Source of the DNA: Linnemannia elongata
Taxonomy: Eukaryota > Mortierellomycota > Mortierellomycetes > Mortierellales > Mortierellaceae
Assembly: GCA_036320915.1 (NCBI GenBank)
Contig: JAXBDG010000019.1
Span: forward strand, 434,001 to 498,000
Direction of reading: 5' to 3'
DNA: 64,000 nt
Part shown: one piece after another, positions 11,901 to 21,136 of the stretch
How positions within the stretch are numbered: the first letter of the stretch is position 1
Layout of the letters: each line of letters begins with the position of its first letter
Notes under the pieces: model-generated
Seen by the model: only the letters and a program-made list of their open reading frames with translations
The model's database searches: none
Told to the model about the DNA's origin: nothing
Made by a program: the position numbers and the translations under genes

Positions 11901-13571
11901 AAATCAGCTGGGACAGACTCACCCTCTTCCATGATGACAATGTCACCAGGGACCAACTCTTCCGAGTTGATCATGGAAGTAGCACCATCGCGGAGAACCT
12001 GGGCCTTGGGAACCGACAATTTAGTTAGTGCATCCAGAGCCTTTCCTGCCTTATACTCTTGAGTGAATCCGATAATAGCGTTGAGGACGACGACGATCAA
12101 CAGGACTGCCATGGGAATAAAGTCTTTAGTGGCGGCCATCAACACTGCGACGGCCAAGAGAAGCAAGATCATAAAGTCAGTAAACTGGGTCCAGAGCATC
12201 TTGAAGACGGAGGTGCGAGGTGGTTGTGGGAGAACGTTCCGTCCATAGTGCTCTTGCAGTGCTGGGATGGCCTCTGAGGGTAATCCTGCCTGCAGCGACG
12301 TTCTGTACATTTTCAGAACACGCTTTATCCTGCGATCGAAGCAAAGGGCTAATAAAAAGGGTGGATGTTACCAGTGATTAGAAACAGATATCTCAGAGTG
12401 CAAAGGTAGGCTAACAATGCAAAAGGGCTGCTTACCTTGGGGTGCGAGGATTACTCCTCCGATTTCTGGCATGGTTTCAGCCTTGACAAAGTCAGCATGC
12501 TCTCGCATACACCTTTGGACGTCTCCGTGACCTTCAGGCTTGACCAACTCTTTCCAGTCGGCGAACTGGGGGTAATTGGTGGTCAAGAGGTTTATCAAGG
12601 CAACGGCCGCTTGCTGCTCCTGCTCAGTAGATCCAGACCCGCAACGGACATCCAGTTTAAGCGCATGACGAAGATCCGACACTGACTTTTCTCCCACTGC
12701 CTGACGGAACTCCTGCACTGTTGTACGAGGATCGAAGAGTGTATTATGGTTAGAGATAATACTCTGGGATTGCAGTCAACGGAACGGGAGGTTGAAATAC
12801 ACAGCAAAGATAACGTACCTTCGAGAATGAACTCTCCAAAGAGCTGAAAGGCAACATCGGCCTCCTCCGTGAGGATGACACCACCGCCAAAGCGGCCCTT
12901 CCTCACTGAATTACCCATGTTCATGAGCAAACCGTCCGCAAGACGCTTCATGATGTCATAGTCAAGGCTGGGGAAGCGGCCACCTTTGATGCGATACTCC
13001 ATCACATACCGTAATCCATCCATGACCTCCTCGAGAGAGATTTCCTTGTTGCCCTGCACATCGAACAGATCCACGACTGGACATAACACAGTCATGGATA
13101 GAAAATATGAAAATAGAGTCCGTTAGGATACAGAGATACATGCACATGCTTCGCCCATCCTTGTTTTGCTGGCAGCGATTTATAGTTTCCAATAAAAAAT
13201 AACTTGCCATTGATTTCGATCTGGTGCTCTATACTGGCCTCCGATGAGCAAAGGAAGATATAGTTGCAAAAAGGAAGGGAACAAGTGAAAGAGAACGGTC
13301 AACATGGTTGATGTATGGGCGATATATGAGTCTAGAGGTAAGAAAGGCACCTTACTTTGCCGTCTTTGATGTTGGAGTAGATGGAGTAACCCTCAGGGTT
13401 GGTCGGAGCATGGTCAGGGACATCGACGAGGGCATCCATGCCCTTGTGATCAGCCGGGGCGAATGAGAGTTGCCTTGGTGCCTCCTCTGACATGGGTGAT
13501 ATGAGCTGTTGATCTACTAGATAATGGGACGGTTGCCCTTCTCCCTGGGAAGGGGTGTTGTCTTGCGCCAT
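8999..13571 (-). CDS. type II P-type cation-transporting ATPase with EF-hand-like N-terminal extension, 1277 aa
   Basis: Eight exons (13571-13356, 13238-13208, 13076-12819, 12717-12436, 12348-11517, 11418-9983, 9882-9604, 9498-8999) join in frame to 3834 nt. P-type ATPases pump cations across membranes through an aspartyl-phosphate. Visible motifs in order: TGES of the A domain near residue 428, IPEGL in M4 near 545, CSDKTGTLT with the phosphorylated Asp near 590, KGAPE, MITGDH and TGDGVND near 1018. M6 reads ADVPPAMALG. PEGL points to the SERCA/PMR1/PacL-like type II group, so Ca2+ is the first guess; an alkali-cation pump of fungal type cannot be excluded. The protein is about 300 residues longer than usual. 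The extra N-terminus has a loop resembling an EF-hand (DVQGNKEISLEE, near 88-99). An acidic Asp run (NDDDDDDDEED) lies in the N domain. Intron 2 starts with GCAAGT (GC-AG type). Confidence 0.9.
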
Positions 13572-14235
13572 TCAGACGAAGAACAGCTGTTTGAGGGGTA
13601 TTTTGAGTGTGTTTTTGCTCGACGAGGTGTTGTTGAAGTGTGGAAATATTCAAAGAAGATAGAGAGAAAAGAGAGCGACTGAAAGGCAATACGAGTAGTT
13701 TGAAATGAGTGAGTCAACAAATTAAAGCGGGATGAATGAACGAACGTGTTGAGTTGAGAGAATGAGAATGAGAATGAAGGAATCAAGAACCAGACAAAAG
13801 TGGTCAAGAGAGAACAACAGAAAAAGCAAAGACAAAAGTGATGATCGAGAAAAGGAAAAAAGTTTTTATTATCGGACGACCGTGGTTTGTTCCCGTCTGT
13901 CTGGGTCCCTCTCCCCCCGATGGTTTCGTCTTTGATCTTTGCCGGGTGGGTGGGTGCAAAAGTGGCGGGGAACAGGGCATGTAAGGTCTTGAGCACCAAT
14001 GCTTCAACATGCTCCAGCAAAAAATACTTGTCTTCATCTCGGCTTTCTCTTGTGAGGGAATAGATATTCTAGAATACGGAATGGCGTTCTTGTCATCTGT
14101 AATTGTGATCGAATTGTGTCCTTTGTCTTGCTTTTCCCCAGGCAAACAGACTTTTTACACCCACACTCACTACTGGACTAACTAAGAGCTGACGAGGGTC
14201 CTCCACCCACCTTGACGGTGCAAGTGGTCTGACAG

Positions 14236-14278
<43 letters not shown>

Positions 14279-14358
14279 CGATTTTGTGAAACTGAAATAT
14301 TTCATTGATCGTGTGAGTAAGGGTCCTTCAAAAACAAAATCCTTAGCTCCTCAATTGT
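13572..14358. promoter_or_regulatory. ATPase upstream region and DUF4460 3' region
   Basis: This gap between two minus-strand genes must hold the promoter of the P-type ATPase and the 3' end of the DUF4460 gene. It contains a 38-nt T tract at 14241-14278. The remaining frames are short and biased. I see no further gene. Confidence 0.5.
14241..14278. repeat. poly-T tract of 38 nt
   Basis: A pure thymine run in the gap between the ATPase and the DUF4460 gene. It starts about 80 bp beyond the DUF4460 stop codon and reads as poly-A in that gene's transcript direction. Confidence 0.9.
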
Positions 14359-15790
14359 TCACCGCCATCGTTTATTCGTCGGACGGTTGTTCTTGTGTTG
14401 TGTCCTAGCCTTCATTCGCCCAAGATATGACGCTGCCTCGGCCGAGACGCTCGCCTTCTCTGCAGTAAATTCACCCACACCTGCAGCCCGACGTGGTGTG
14501 GCCTGCACAGGCGACGCCCCCCGTAGCAGCTCCTTGTACTCTTGTTGTATCATGTACAGGTTCTTGTCCAAGTAGTCCGTGATTTCTAATTGTAGGCAAC
14601 CGTATCAGAAATCGTGAAACCACAAGTTGTTTTCATAACATACACAGAACGACAATAGCAACTCAAGTCGCGAACTGACCTTGTTTGGACATATCCTGAT
14701 CTACAATAAGCATGCCCTTGGTAGACTGCCGGTTTGCATCCTTGCCTTCGAGATCCGATTTCGCCGCTTTCAGTATCTCTGTACGTTCGTCTCTAGAGCT
14801 CAGAACCATTATCGGCACTTTTCTCCACCAATCACCCAGTCGAAAGGGCTTTTGTACGCTTGCACCAAAGGCAGAGGAAGAGTTATTGATACCCTGGTGC
14901 AAATGTTGATCCTCCTCATGCCAATGAATCCATGTCCGGATGATCTTGCTCAATTTTGCCGACGACAGCGCCGGACTCTTGAACAACAGAGGGTTCGACT
15001 GTATCATCAGTTGAGCATCCAAAGCAGGCGCAGTCCCGCCAATTTTGCCCAGATGTGAATCGCTGATAGTGTCAAGTGATGATCCTGACTTGACATGGAT
15101 ATCTGATCCGTTTGTCAATGAAGATGATGACAAGGGCACAGATCCAACATGTCCTGAAGATCCTGAAAACGAACTCTGAAGTTCCTCCTGAAAGACCTCA
15201 GACACTGGCCTTTGGGGAGCTGAGCGCCTCTGCTGGTTGGCACGCGTTGCCGTCTTGGCATTCATGATCGACTCTTCAAGACGGCTGGAAATGTCAATTT
15301 GGTCGGGCGCCTTGACGGGGATTCCCACTTTTTGACAAAGATCCACAAATGACTGCACCATCTCCCACGACTTGACCTCGCGTTCGAGTAGACCCTGCTT
15401 TGAGCTGGGGCTAGAGTCGGTTATGGACGACAAAGGTATCCGTGAGTCAATTGCCAGAGGCAATGTGTGTTCCACTAACATCATTCTTTCTGGCATTCCA
15501 GCGGAGGCGCTGCTCTTCTGTCCTGCATCCTTGGTCCTGTAATAAAAGGCGAGTTTCTTGGTGGACTCGGCTGGCGAGGAGGAGGTGTGGGTGGGAGGAA
15601 GAGAAGTGCTCTTGTTCTTGTCGTGAGTGACAATCGGCAGCAAGACTTGGAGGGAGGTACTGTTTTGGAGTTGCTCTTTTGGGTGATGTTGAAACAAGTC
15701 CGGGTGGACGCGGCGTAGGAACTGCTTCAGGTATTGTTGGAGGTAGTCATGTCTAAGGCTGGCTGCTGATTTGGCGATGTTTGTCCTCAT
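14359..15790 (-). CDS. DUF4460 (TCAIM-like) protein, 445 aa in two exons
   Basis: Exon 1 (15790-14680) ends with AAG before GTCAGT and joins exon 2 (14585-14359) in frame. The N-terminus LRRVHPDLFQHHPKEQLQN carries the His-Pro-Asp motif typical of DUF4460, a J-domain-like module found in mitochondrial TCAIM of animals and in fungal relatives. Residues 1-25 are basic and amphipathic (MRTNIAKSAASLRHDYL), which fits a mitochondrial presequence. The middle is Ser-rich and probably disordered. The C-terminal third has a likely folded part with RLGDWWRKVPIMVL and KGMLIVDQDMSKQ. The biochemical role of the family is not well known. The gene is divergent from the small membrane protein at 16073, with a 41-nt T tract between them. 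The family call rests mainly on the HPD-containing N-terminus. Confidence 0.7.
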
Positions 15791-15918
15791 GGCTGTTCGT
15801 GATCAAAACAGACATGTCATTCGAACAGGATTACATCGCGGCGAAAAAATGTGACTGCAACATCAAAGTGAGGCTTTTCATTTCCCACCCACTATCCTAA
15901 AAGCAAGGTTCGTCCTCG

Positions 15919-15961
<43 letters not shown>

Positions 15962-16072
15962 TTTCCCTCCATTGCCACCATCATAAACTCCACGACAAAG
16001 CCTTCCTTTCTCACATAAACAACACTCCATCTAAACAGGAAAACAAAAAAAGTCAACAGCAAGACAGAGGCA
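15791..16072. promoter_or_regulatory. shared divergent promoter with poly-T tract
   Basis: The 282 bp between two start codons facing away from each other must carry both upstream regions. It holds a T tract of 41 nt at 15920-15960. I do not see a clear TATA box. Confidence 0.5.
15920..15960. repeat. poly-T tract of 41 nt in a divergent promoter
   Basis: A pure thymine run nearly midway between the DUF4460 gene and the small membrane protein gene, about 130 and 110 bp from the two start codons. A position this central suggests a nucleosome-free promoter core (inference). Confidence 0.9.
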
Positions 16073-16384
16073 ATGCTTGGTCTTCTTGGTCTTGGAACAG
16101 GACAAGTCTCATCGGCCACAACCACAACAACCACAACTCCTTTCTTTGGTCTCTTCAGGGTCTTCTCCGTCGAGCCTGTCCGCTTCACCTACCAGGCACT
16201 CTATCAGTCCTTCGCCAAGGGTCTCTTCCGTCCACTGCCCCTCGTCCTCGTCGCCGTCGTCGCCTTTATCCTCTTCGATTTTGACTTTGAAGTGATCTGG
16301 GACGACGACGACGACGACCTTGGAGGCGACAACAACCAACGGTGGGAAGATCCTGCAGACTTTGAACGACTCAACGTCTTTTAA
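16073..16384 (+). CDS. small single-pass membrane protein, 103 aa
   Basis: A single-exon frame whose ATG follows GAGGCA. The protein has a Thr run (about residues 16-22), a basic/aromatic middle (VRFTYQALYQSFAKGLF), one hydrophobic segment near residues 56-68 (PLVLVAVVAFILF) and a strongly acidic segment with six Asp next to it, then a polar tail. This fits a tail-proximal anchored protein, perhaps of mitochondria or ER. I recognise no family. The frame is short, so a role as leader or as an exon of the next gene cannot be excluded. Confidence 0.5.
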   Translation: MLGLLGLGTGQVSSATTTTTTTPFFGLFRVFSVEPVRFTYQALYQSFAKGLFRPLPLVLVAVVAFILFDFDFEVIWDDDDDDLGGDNNQRWEDPADFERLNVF

Positions 16385-16540
16385 TCGCCCTACTCGATAA
16401 CATCACCTTCGAAGGAAAACTTTCAAAGGCAGCACAACACAAACCACAACAACGCAAAAAAAGTCCGCAACAACTGCCCTTGCGCAGTCTTTAGCCCATC
16501 TGACAAGCGAGGCGCGGCTCTTACCAATCGTACTTGGAAC

Positions 16541-19500
16541 ATGGAGGGGTACGCAAAATGCGGCGGAGACATTGGATCCAACAAGGTCTGGAGTAATGCC
16601 GTCAACACGCTACTAAGCGCAATGGGTAAGGCTTCAAAAATAAGGGCATTGACCTTCCATCATGACGTGTATCCCGTCCCCTTCACACATGCTGATATTT
16701 ATTATTATTTTTTAGAGAGTATCTTGCTGGACGAGGATCTCCAACCACTCTGGTCTCGCGAACACCACGGCCATGACGCCAAACGGAGAAGTAAGTCCAC
16801 AGAGTTATATCAAGCAACATATCATTCTGCAATTGAAATGGCAGTTGACATACTCATACGCTTCTTAATGACTGTATACAACTAGATCACGCGCCTTTGA
16901 CGCCTACATTACCGAGCTCTCACGACCCTACATTCTCACCTCCTCTCAAGCGCAAAAAAGACCCTCTGCCACCCTCAGACCGAAACACCAAGTCACAACG
17001 CCTCACCGACCATCTGACAGCACGACTTGCATCCAGTCTTCATGTTAGCTCGTCGGCAGGAGGCAGCCATTATGACACCCCGACAAACCAGACAGGGCTT
17101 GAAGGCTCTCGCGGATTTCATCGAATTCAGCTAGGAAACGGACAACCAGCTACCCCTGGATCGTTTGATACCGGTCTTAATCACAGCAATCACCAAATGC
17201 AACTACAACAATCGCAGTATCAGCAGCAGCATCCACAACAGCAACAATTCCATCAACGCATCTCTTCCGATGCTGCTCCATCGGAGCCGCGCAAGTACAG
17301 AAAGGCAGTCAGAAATCGCTCCAACCCAACAACACCGGTCAGTAGCCACCCACCCAGTCCTGGGCCCTTCTTTCAACCGAACGGAGATGATATATTCTCG
17401 TCCGGCTCTCCAGCTTCCAGCCCCTTTCCTGGGTCGTCCTTAGCAGGAAAGGCTTATGAGTCATTCGCGCGGAATACAACATCTTCCAACATATTTCCTG
17501 ATCCCAAGCGAACCGGAAAAGCTAGTGGACTGCTGATGAGACGCGAAAGTCGGTCAAGCCAGCAACTTTTACGTGGCCCAGCACCCCCTCATCTCGCCAT
17601 GGCTACTCGACTGGCTCTATTGCACAGGATTATTTCTACGACGAAATCTGTGCCGGCACAGATGAAGGACAAGGATGAGTGGATCATGGAACAGACACCC
17701 AAGCGACAATTTCGAGACCCTCAGGCGTTCGAGGCAGAATTGGCGAAGCACTCACAATTGCTGGTGGAAGCCCTCAAGTCTTTTAGTGATGTTTTCCAGC
17801 AAGCAGTAAGGCATTCATTTAGCCAACAGCAGGAATTCTCAATCTACAACACTATCCAGAGAACGGTCGACGCCATTCTTGAGAACGCTCAATGGCTTTG
17901 CGGACCAGAGTTCGAGATGGGAATCAACAGGATATGCTCCGAGTGGTCAACGTATGAAAGATCGGTTGAGAAGTTCGTGCATTACGTCCAGGTGATTGAG
18001 AGCATGCGGGAAACACTCTCTGGTCGTTTCCAGCACCCAGAGGACTTGGCGGAGGATCTGACGAGGTCCCAGGAAGTGATCGACTATCAACGGACGCTAT
18101 TTGGAGAGACCCTCAGGAATCATGGACTGGAGTGGCGTGTTTTGGGACTGCCTCCCATGGAGGACCTTATTCAAGGCACACAAGACTGGATACTAAACAT
18201 GGCCAAGACTCTGACAGTCAAGATCCGAGCAGAGGTTAGCCTTAGTCTGGAGAACACTAGCGGACACCGATCTGCAACGGACTCTCCGGGCATGGATATG
18301 ATGGATGACGAGGACGGAACCACGATGCTGGGTCGGCCCTTGGCTGATGTTATGGACTTGGTGATTCAAGGCGCATTGTTGACGGAGTCGTGTCTGGGAC
18401 TGGCGGGAAAGCAGTGTCCCGTGCTGGTGACATCCTGGATGGAGCTAGCAAGCCAGTACTGTGCCTATGCTCTTGCAAAGAGGAAAGATCTCGTCCTCAA
18501 GGCACGCAAGTCATCCGCGTCAGCTTCAACCAAGAAACTTGCAGCTTCAGGACACCTATTTCCTAGCATGCAGCAAATCATGGACCCGGCAGACGGTCGG
18601 AGGCAGTACCATCCATCAGGAGTGAGCCGTGGTGTGTTCTTGAAGACAATGGAGCTCTTTGAGAATCTCAGCCGACTGCTGCAGTGTGTCATGGAGATGA
18701 GGGAGGAGGAGGAGCATCGAGGAGATGGCCTGGGGATCGAAGGAGAGATGTTTGACGATGACGATTCGAGCTTTCTTCATGGCGCCAGCGCAGCTTCGAG
18801 TGACCAGGATGATTCCATGGACATTGCAACGCCAACGTCGACAACCTCACACCCCTTCGACCCGCAGTTTGACCAGTACAATCAACCTCATCAGCCGGCG
18901 TCTCAGCAACGTTCTTCCCGAGGCGGCCTTCACCAACTACAGCGTCGAATGCCTATAGACCCATTTTCACTTCAGCGGTGGGCGGCCAAGGAGTCTCTCG
19001 CGGCAGTTCTAGTCGAGACTGGTCTTGATCTCTGTGAATCCATGGCAGAGACGCTGGGAAGTGAACATGTTCCGACGGCGTTCAGTCCATCACTGGCTAT
19101 CTCGACACCAACGCCGCCCTCGGGGATTTCAGGCGGCCTTGCCTTTGGATCCAACTTTTCGTCGACTTTTAGGACGTCAAGGACAAGTATGGGCCTTGGT
19201 ACTTCGTCTACGTCGAGTGGTCCTCCTGCGTTGTTGCAAGGCGCACGTCCATTGTTCTCTTCTATGAGCTCGTCAGCGCGAGCGGCTGCGGCTATCACGT
19301 CATTGACGACTTTTGCAGGCGGTGGGGCTATGGCGTCTGGAACTGGTGGTATCGGGTTGATCTACGTCCAGTTTGTAGTGCGTCTTCTTAGCAAGATTAT
19401 TGAGTTTGCGGGACCGGACCCTCATCAGGAGCAACGTCTTGTCGTAAGTTTTACCCTCCTTTTCTTGTTCTCTCGTATGTTCTTTGTTGTATTTTGCAAA

Positions 19501-19594
19501 AGTTTATTCATGCAGGTTTTTTTTTTATTCCTAAATTTCATAGCGAGTCCACTCCAGCGTCCAGAATCTCGAACTCGCTCTCTCGGCGTCATAG
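16541..19594 (+). CDS. hypothetical protein of 922 aa with Gln- and Ser-rich N-terminus, four exons
   Basis: Exons 16541-16625, 16716-16790, 16886-19443 and 19544-19594 join in frame. The last exon is short and follows a good acceptor (TTTCATAG) 100 nt after a GTAAGT donor; it ends LELALSAS and a stop. I do not recognise the family. The first 230 residues are low in complexity: basic patch KRKKD near residue 70, Gln/His runs near 155-175 and Ser/Pro stretches. Residues about 290-470 look helical and folded (for example ATRLALLHRIISTTKSV, LAKHSQLLVEALKSF, QWLCGPEFEMGINRI). A second helical part runs near 540-600 and 630-660. The C-terminal part is Ser/Gly-rich and ends in a helix (VVRLLSKIIEFAG). 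A helical nuclear scaffold or complex subunit is possible, but nothing in the sequence fixes a role. Confidence 0.65.
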
Positions 19595-20099
19595 TCATAG
19601 GTTTTTGAATACGCCACCCTTGAACGGGCGAAGTATTTAGTGGAGTGTATGCCCATGGTCGTAATAAATTGACTTGCTGTGCGATAGATTCCCCTTCCTT
19701 TTATCCTTCCTCTCTCCCACTTGCCCACCCTTGTCTTTCTCGACAGCTCGATTTTCCCCACGGTCTCATCAACCCATCGATAATAACGACGACCACAATA
19801 GAGACAATGGTATGCTTCAACCTACACCACCACCCTCATCTGTCACACCCATCCCTCTCTTCACAATCGTTACTCAGTTTCAAAATGGAGGCTTTTGTCG
19901 CAGAAACCGAATGGGAATCAGCAACAGCCCTGGAATGTCAGGCGCTCGCGGTTGTTTTCTCCAGTAGTGACCTTCTTTCAGACAAAAGCTTGTTACCCTG
20001 GAGGAACAGCGTCATTTCAACGGTTTCTCATTCTTTGCTACCCTTCCGGTTGTTCATGAACAACACACCGCCACTTTACTATAGTCCGACAACTCATAG
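19595..20099. other. gap that should hold the 5' exons of the eL8-like gene
   Basis: The stretch lies between the stop codon of the 922-aa gene and the first recognisable eL8-like codons. I could not find any frame resembling the conserved eL8 N-terminus (the region with Phe-Val-Lys-Trp-Pro). Candidate splice sites exist (an ATG at 19807 followed directly by GTATGC, acceptors near 19875 and 19980), but no combination gave a convincing eL8 N-terminus. Confidence 0.4.
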
Positions 20100-20846
20100 T
20101 TCTTAAAAAAACTGAGGCAACTCACCAAACTTCTTAACAAGAATCTCACGCGTCTGCTGTTCAAGCTCGCCAACAAGTATCGGCCCGAGGCCAGGGCTGA
20201 TAACAAACGTCGACGCAGGGCCAAGAAAGCTGCGAAGGCTGCAGAGGTCGCTGCGGCGGGCGGGAATGCGACGGATGAGAATGTGAGTTTAGTGGGTAAG
20301 AAGAAGACGAAGAAGAATAAGGACGAGGCCAAGACGGTCGATCCAGTGGCATTGGCAGCTTATGATGAGGCAGCCAACAAGAAGCCATGTTTCCTCAAAT
20401 ACGGCATGAACCACATTGCGGAGTTGACAGAAAAGCAACGGGCGCGGTTGGTTGTGATTTCGGACGATAGTGAGCCGCCAGAGGCGCTCATCTGGTTGCC
20501 GGCCCTGTGTCGCAAGAACAAATTCCCTTACGCGATCGTCAAGGGCAGCGCGCGGCTCGGGGCCTTGGTCAACAAGAGGTCGACGACTGCGGTGGCGTTC
20601 ACGGAGATTCGGGAGGAAGATCAGTTAGAGTTTTCGCAGTTGGTCGATGCGATCAGTGCCTATTATGTGAAGATTACTCGGCAACAGTCGCGGAGCGCGT
20701 GGATGGGTGGACTGTTGGGTTTCAAGGCCGGAGTCAAGGTCGCCTTGCGTGCCACTGTTACTGCCAACCGTCTTCAACAGCAACAGCAGCAAGAACAACA
20801 GCAACAGCAGCAGGGGCAGCAGCCGCACGAGACTCCTGACAGCTAA
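20100..20846 (+). CDS. divergent ribosomal protein eL8-like (L7Ae family), 5' end unresolved
   Basis: The frame opens after a TAG at 20097-20099 that can also serve as the acceptor CTCATAG, so an upstream exon is expected. The protein matches eL8 of the large ribosomal subunit from its middle to its end: FKLANKYRPEAR, KYGMNHIAELTEKQRARLVV, WLPALCRKNKFPYAIVKG, ARLGALV, and a Gly-rich segment (MGGLLGFKAG) where eL8 has its GGxxGxKS. The L7Ae fold of eL8 binds rRNA. Odd points: many substitutions at positions usually fixed (for example EPPEALIW instead of DPIELVV), a Lys-rich insertion after residue ~60, a Gln-rich tail of about 30 residues, and no recognisable N-terminal ~100 residues. The Lys-rich insert begins with GTGAGT and spans 99 nt to an AAG, so it could be an in-frame intron. 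It may be a paralogue with a new role, or a decaying copy. Confidence 0.65.
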   Translation, partial: FLKKLRQLTKLLNKNLTRLLFKLANKYRPEARADNKRRRRAKKAAKAAEVAAAGGNATDENVSLVGKKKTKKNKDEAKTVDPVALAAYDEAANKKPCFLKYGMNHIAELTEKQRARLVVISDDSEPPEALIWLPALCRKNKFPYAIVKGSARLGALVNKRSTTAVAFTEIREEDQLEFSQLVDAISAYYVKITRQQSRSAWMGGLLGFKAGVKVALRATVTANRLQQQQQQEQQQQQQGQQPHETPDS

Positions 20847-21070
20847 TGGGGTTACTTTTCATTCGGGAGTGTTTCTTACACTATAGGAAGCGTATTATCC
20901 CATTCAGCCTATTCTTTTGGTTCACTTCATCTCAAGCGCCTTGAATTACGTCTTGCAATTACCATATCTACCTTGTACTTTCCCCCTCTCCTCTTTGCTA
21001 TGTTGCTTTGACTTGCTTGTAAAAACAAAACAACCTCAGAAAAATACCAGAAACTCGAAAAAAAAATTGA

Positions 21071-21076
21071 AATAAA
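21071..21076 (+). terminator. AATAAA poly(A) signal candidate of the eL8-like gene
   Basis: A canonical AATAAA about 225 nt past the stop codon of the eL8-like gene and 61 nt before the convergent EDEM stop codon. Confidence 0.4.
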
Positions 21077-21136
21077 CAAGAAAATCCTTCAAAAAACACA
21101 CAGAAACAAACAAAGTGTACTTGTAATTGTATTCCA

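Noticed and set aside
19645..20106. A 153-residue frame as the N-terminus of the eL8-like gene or an exon of the 922-aa gene
   Set aside because: The sequence is not eL8-like and runs across several splice-like sites. The 922-aa gene already closes with a short in-phase exon at 19594.
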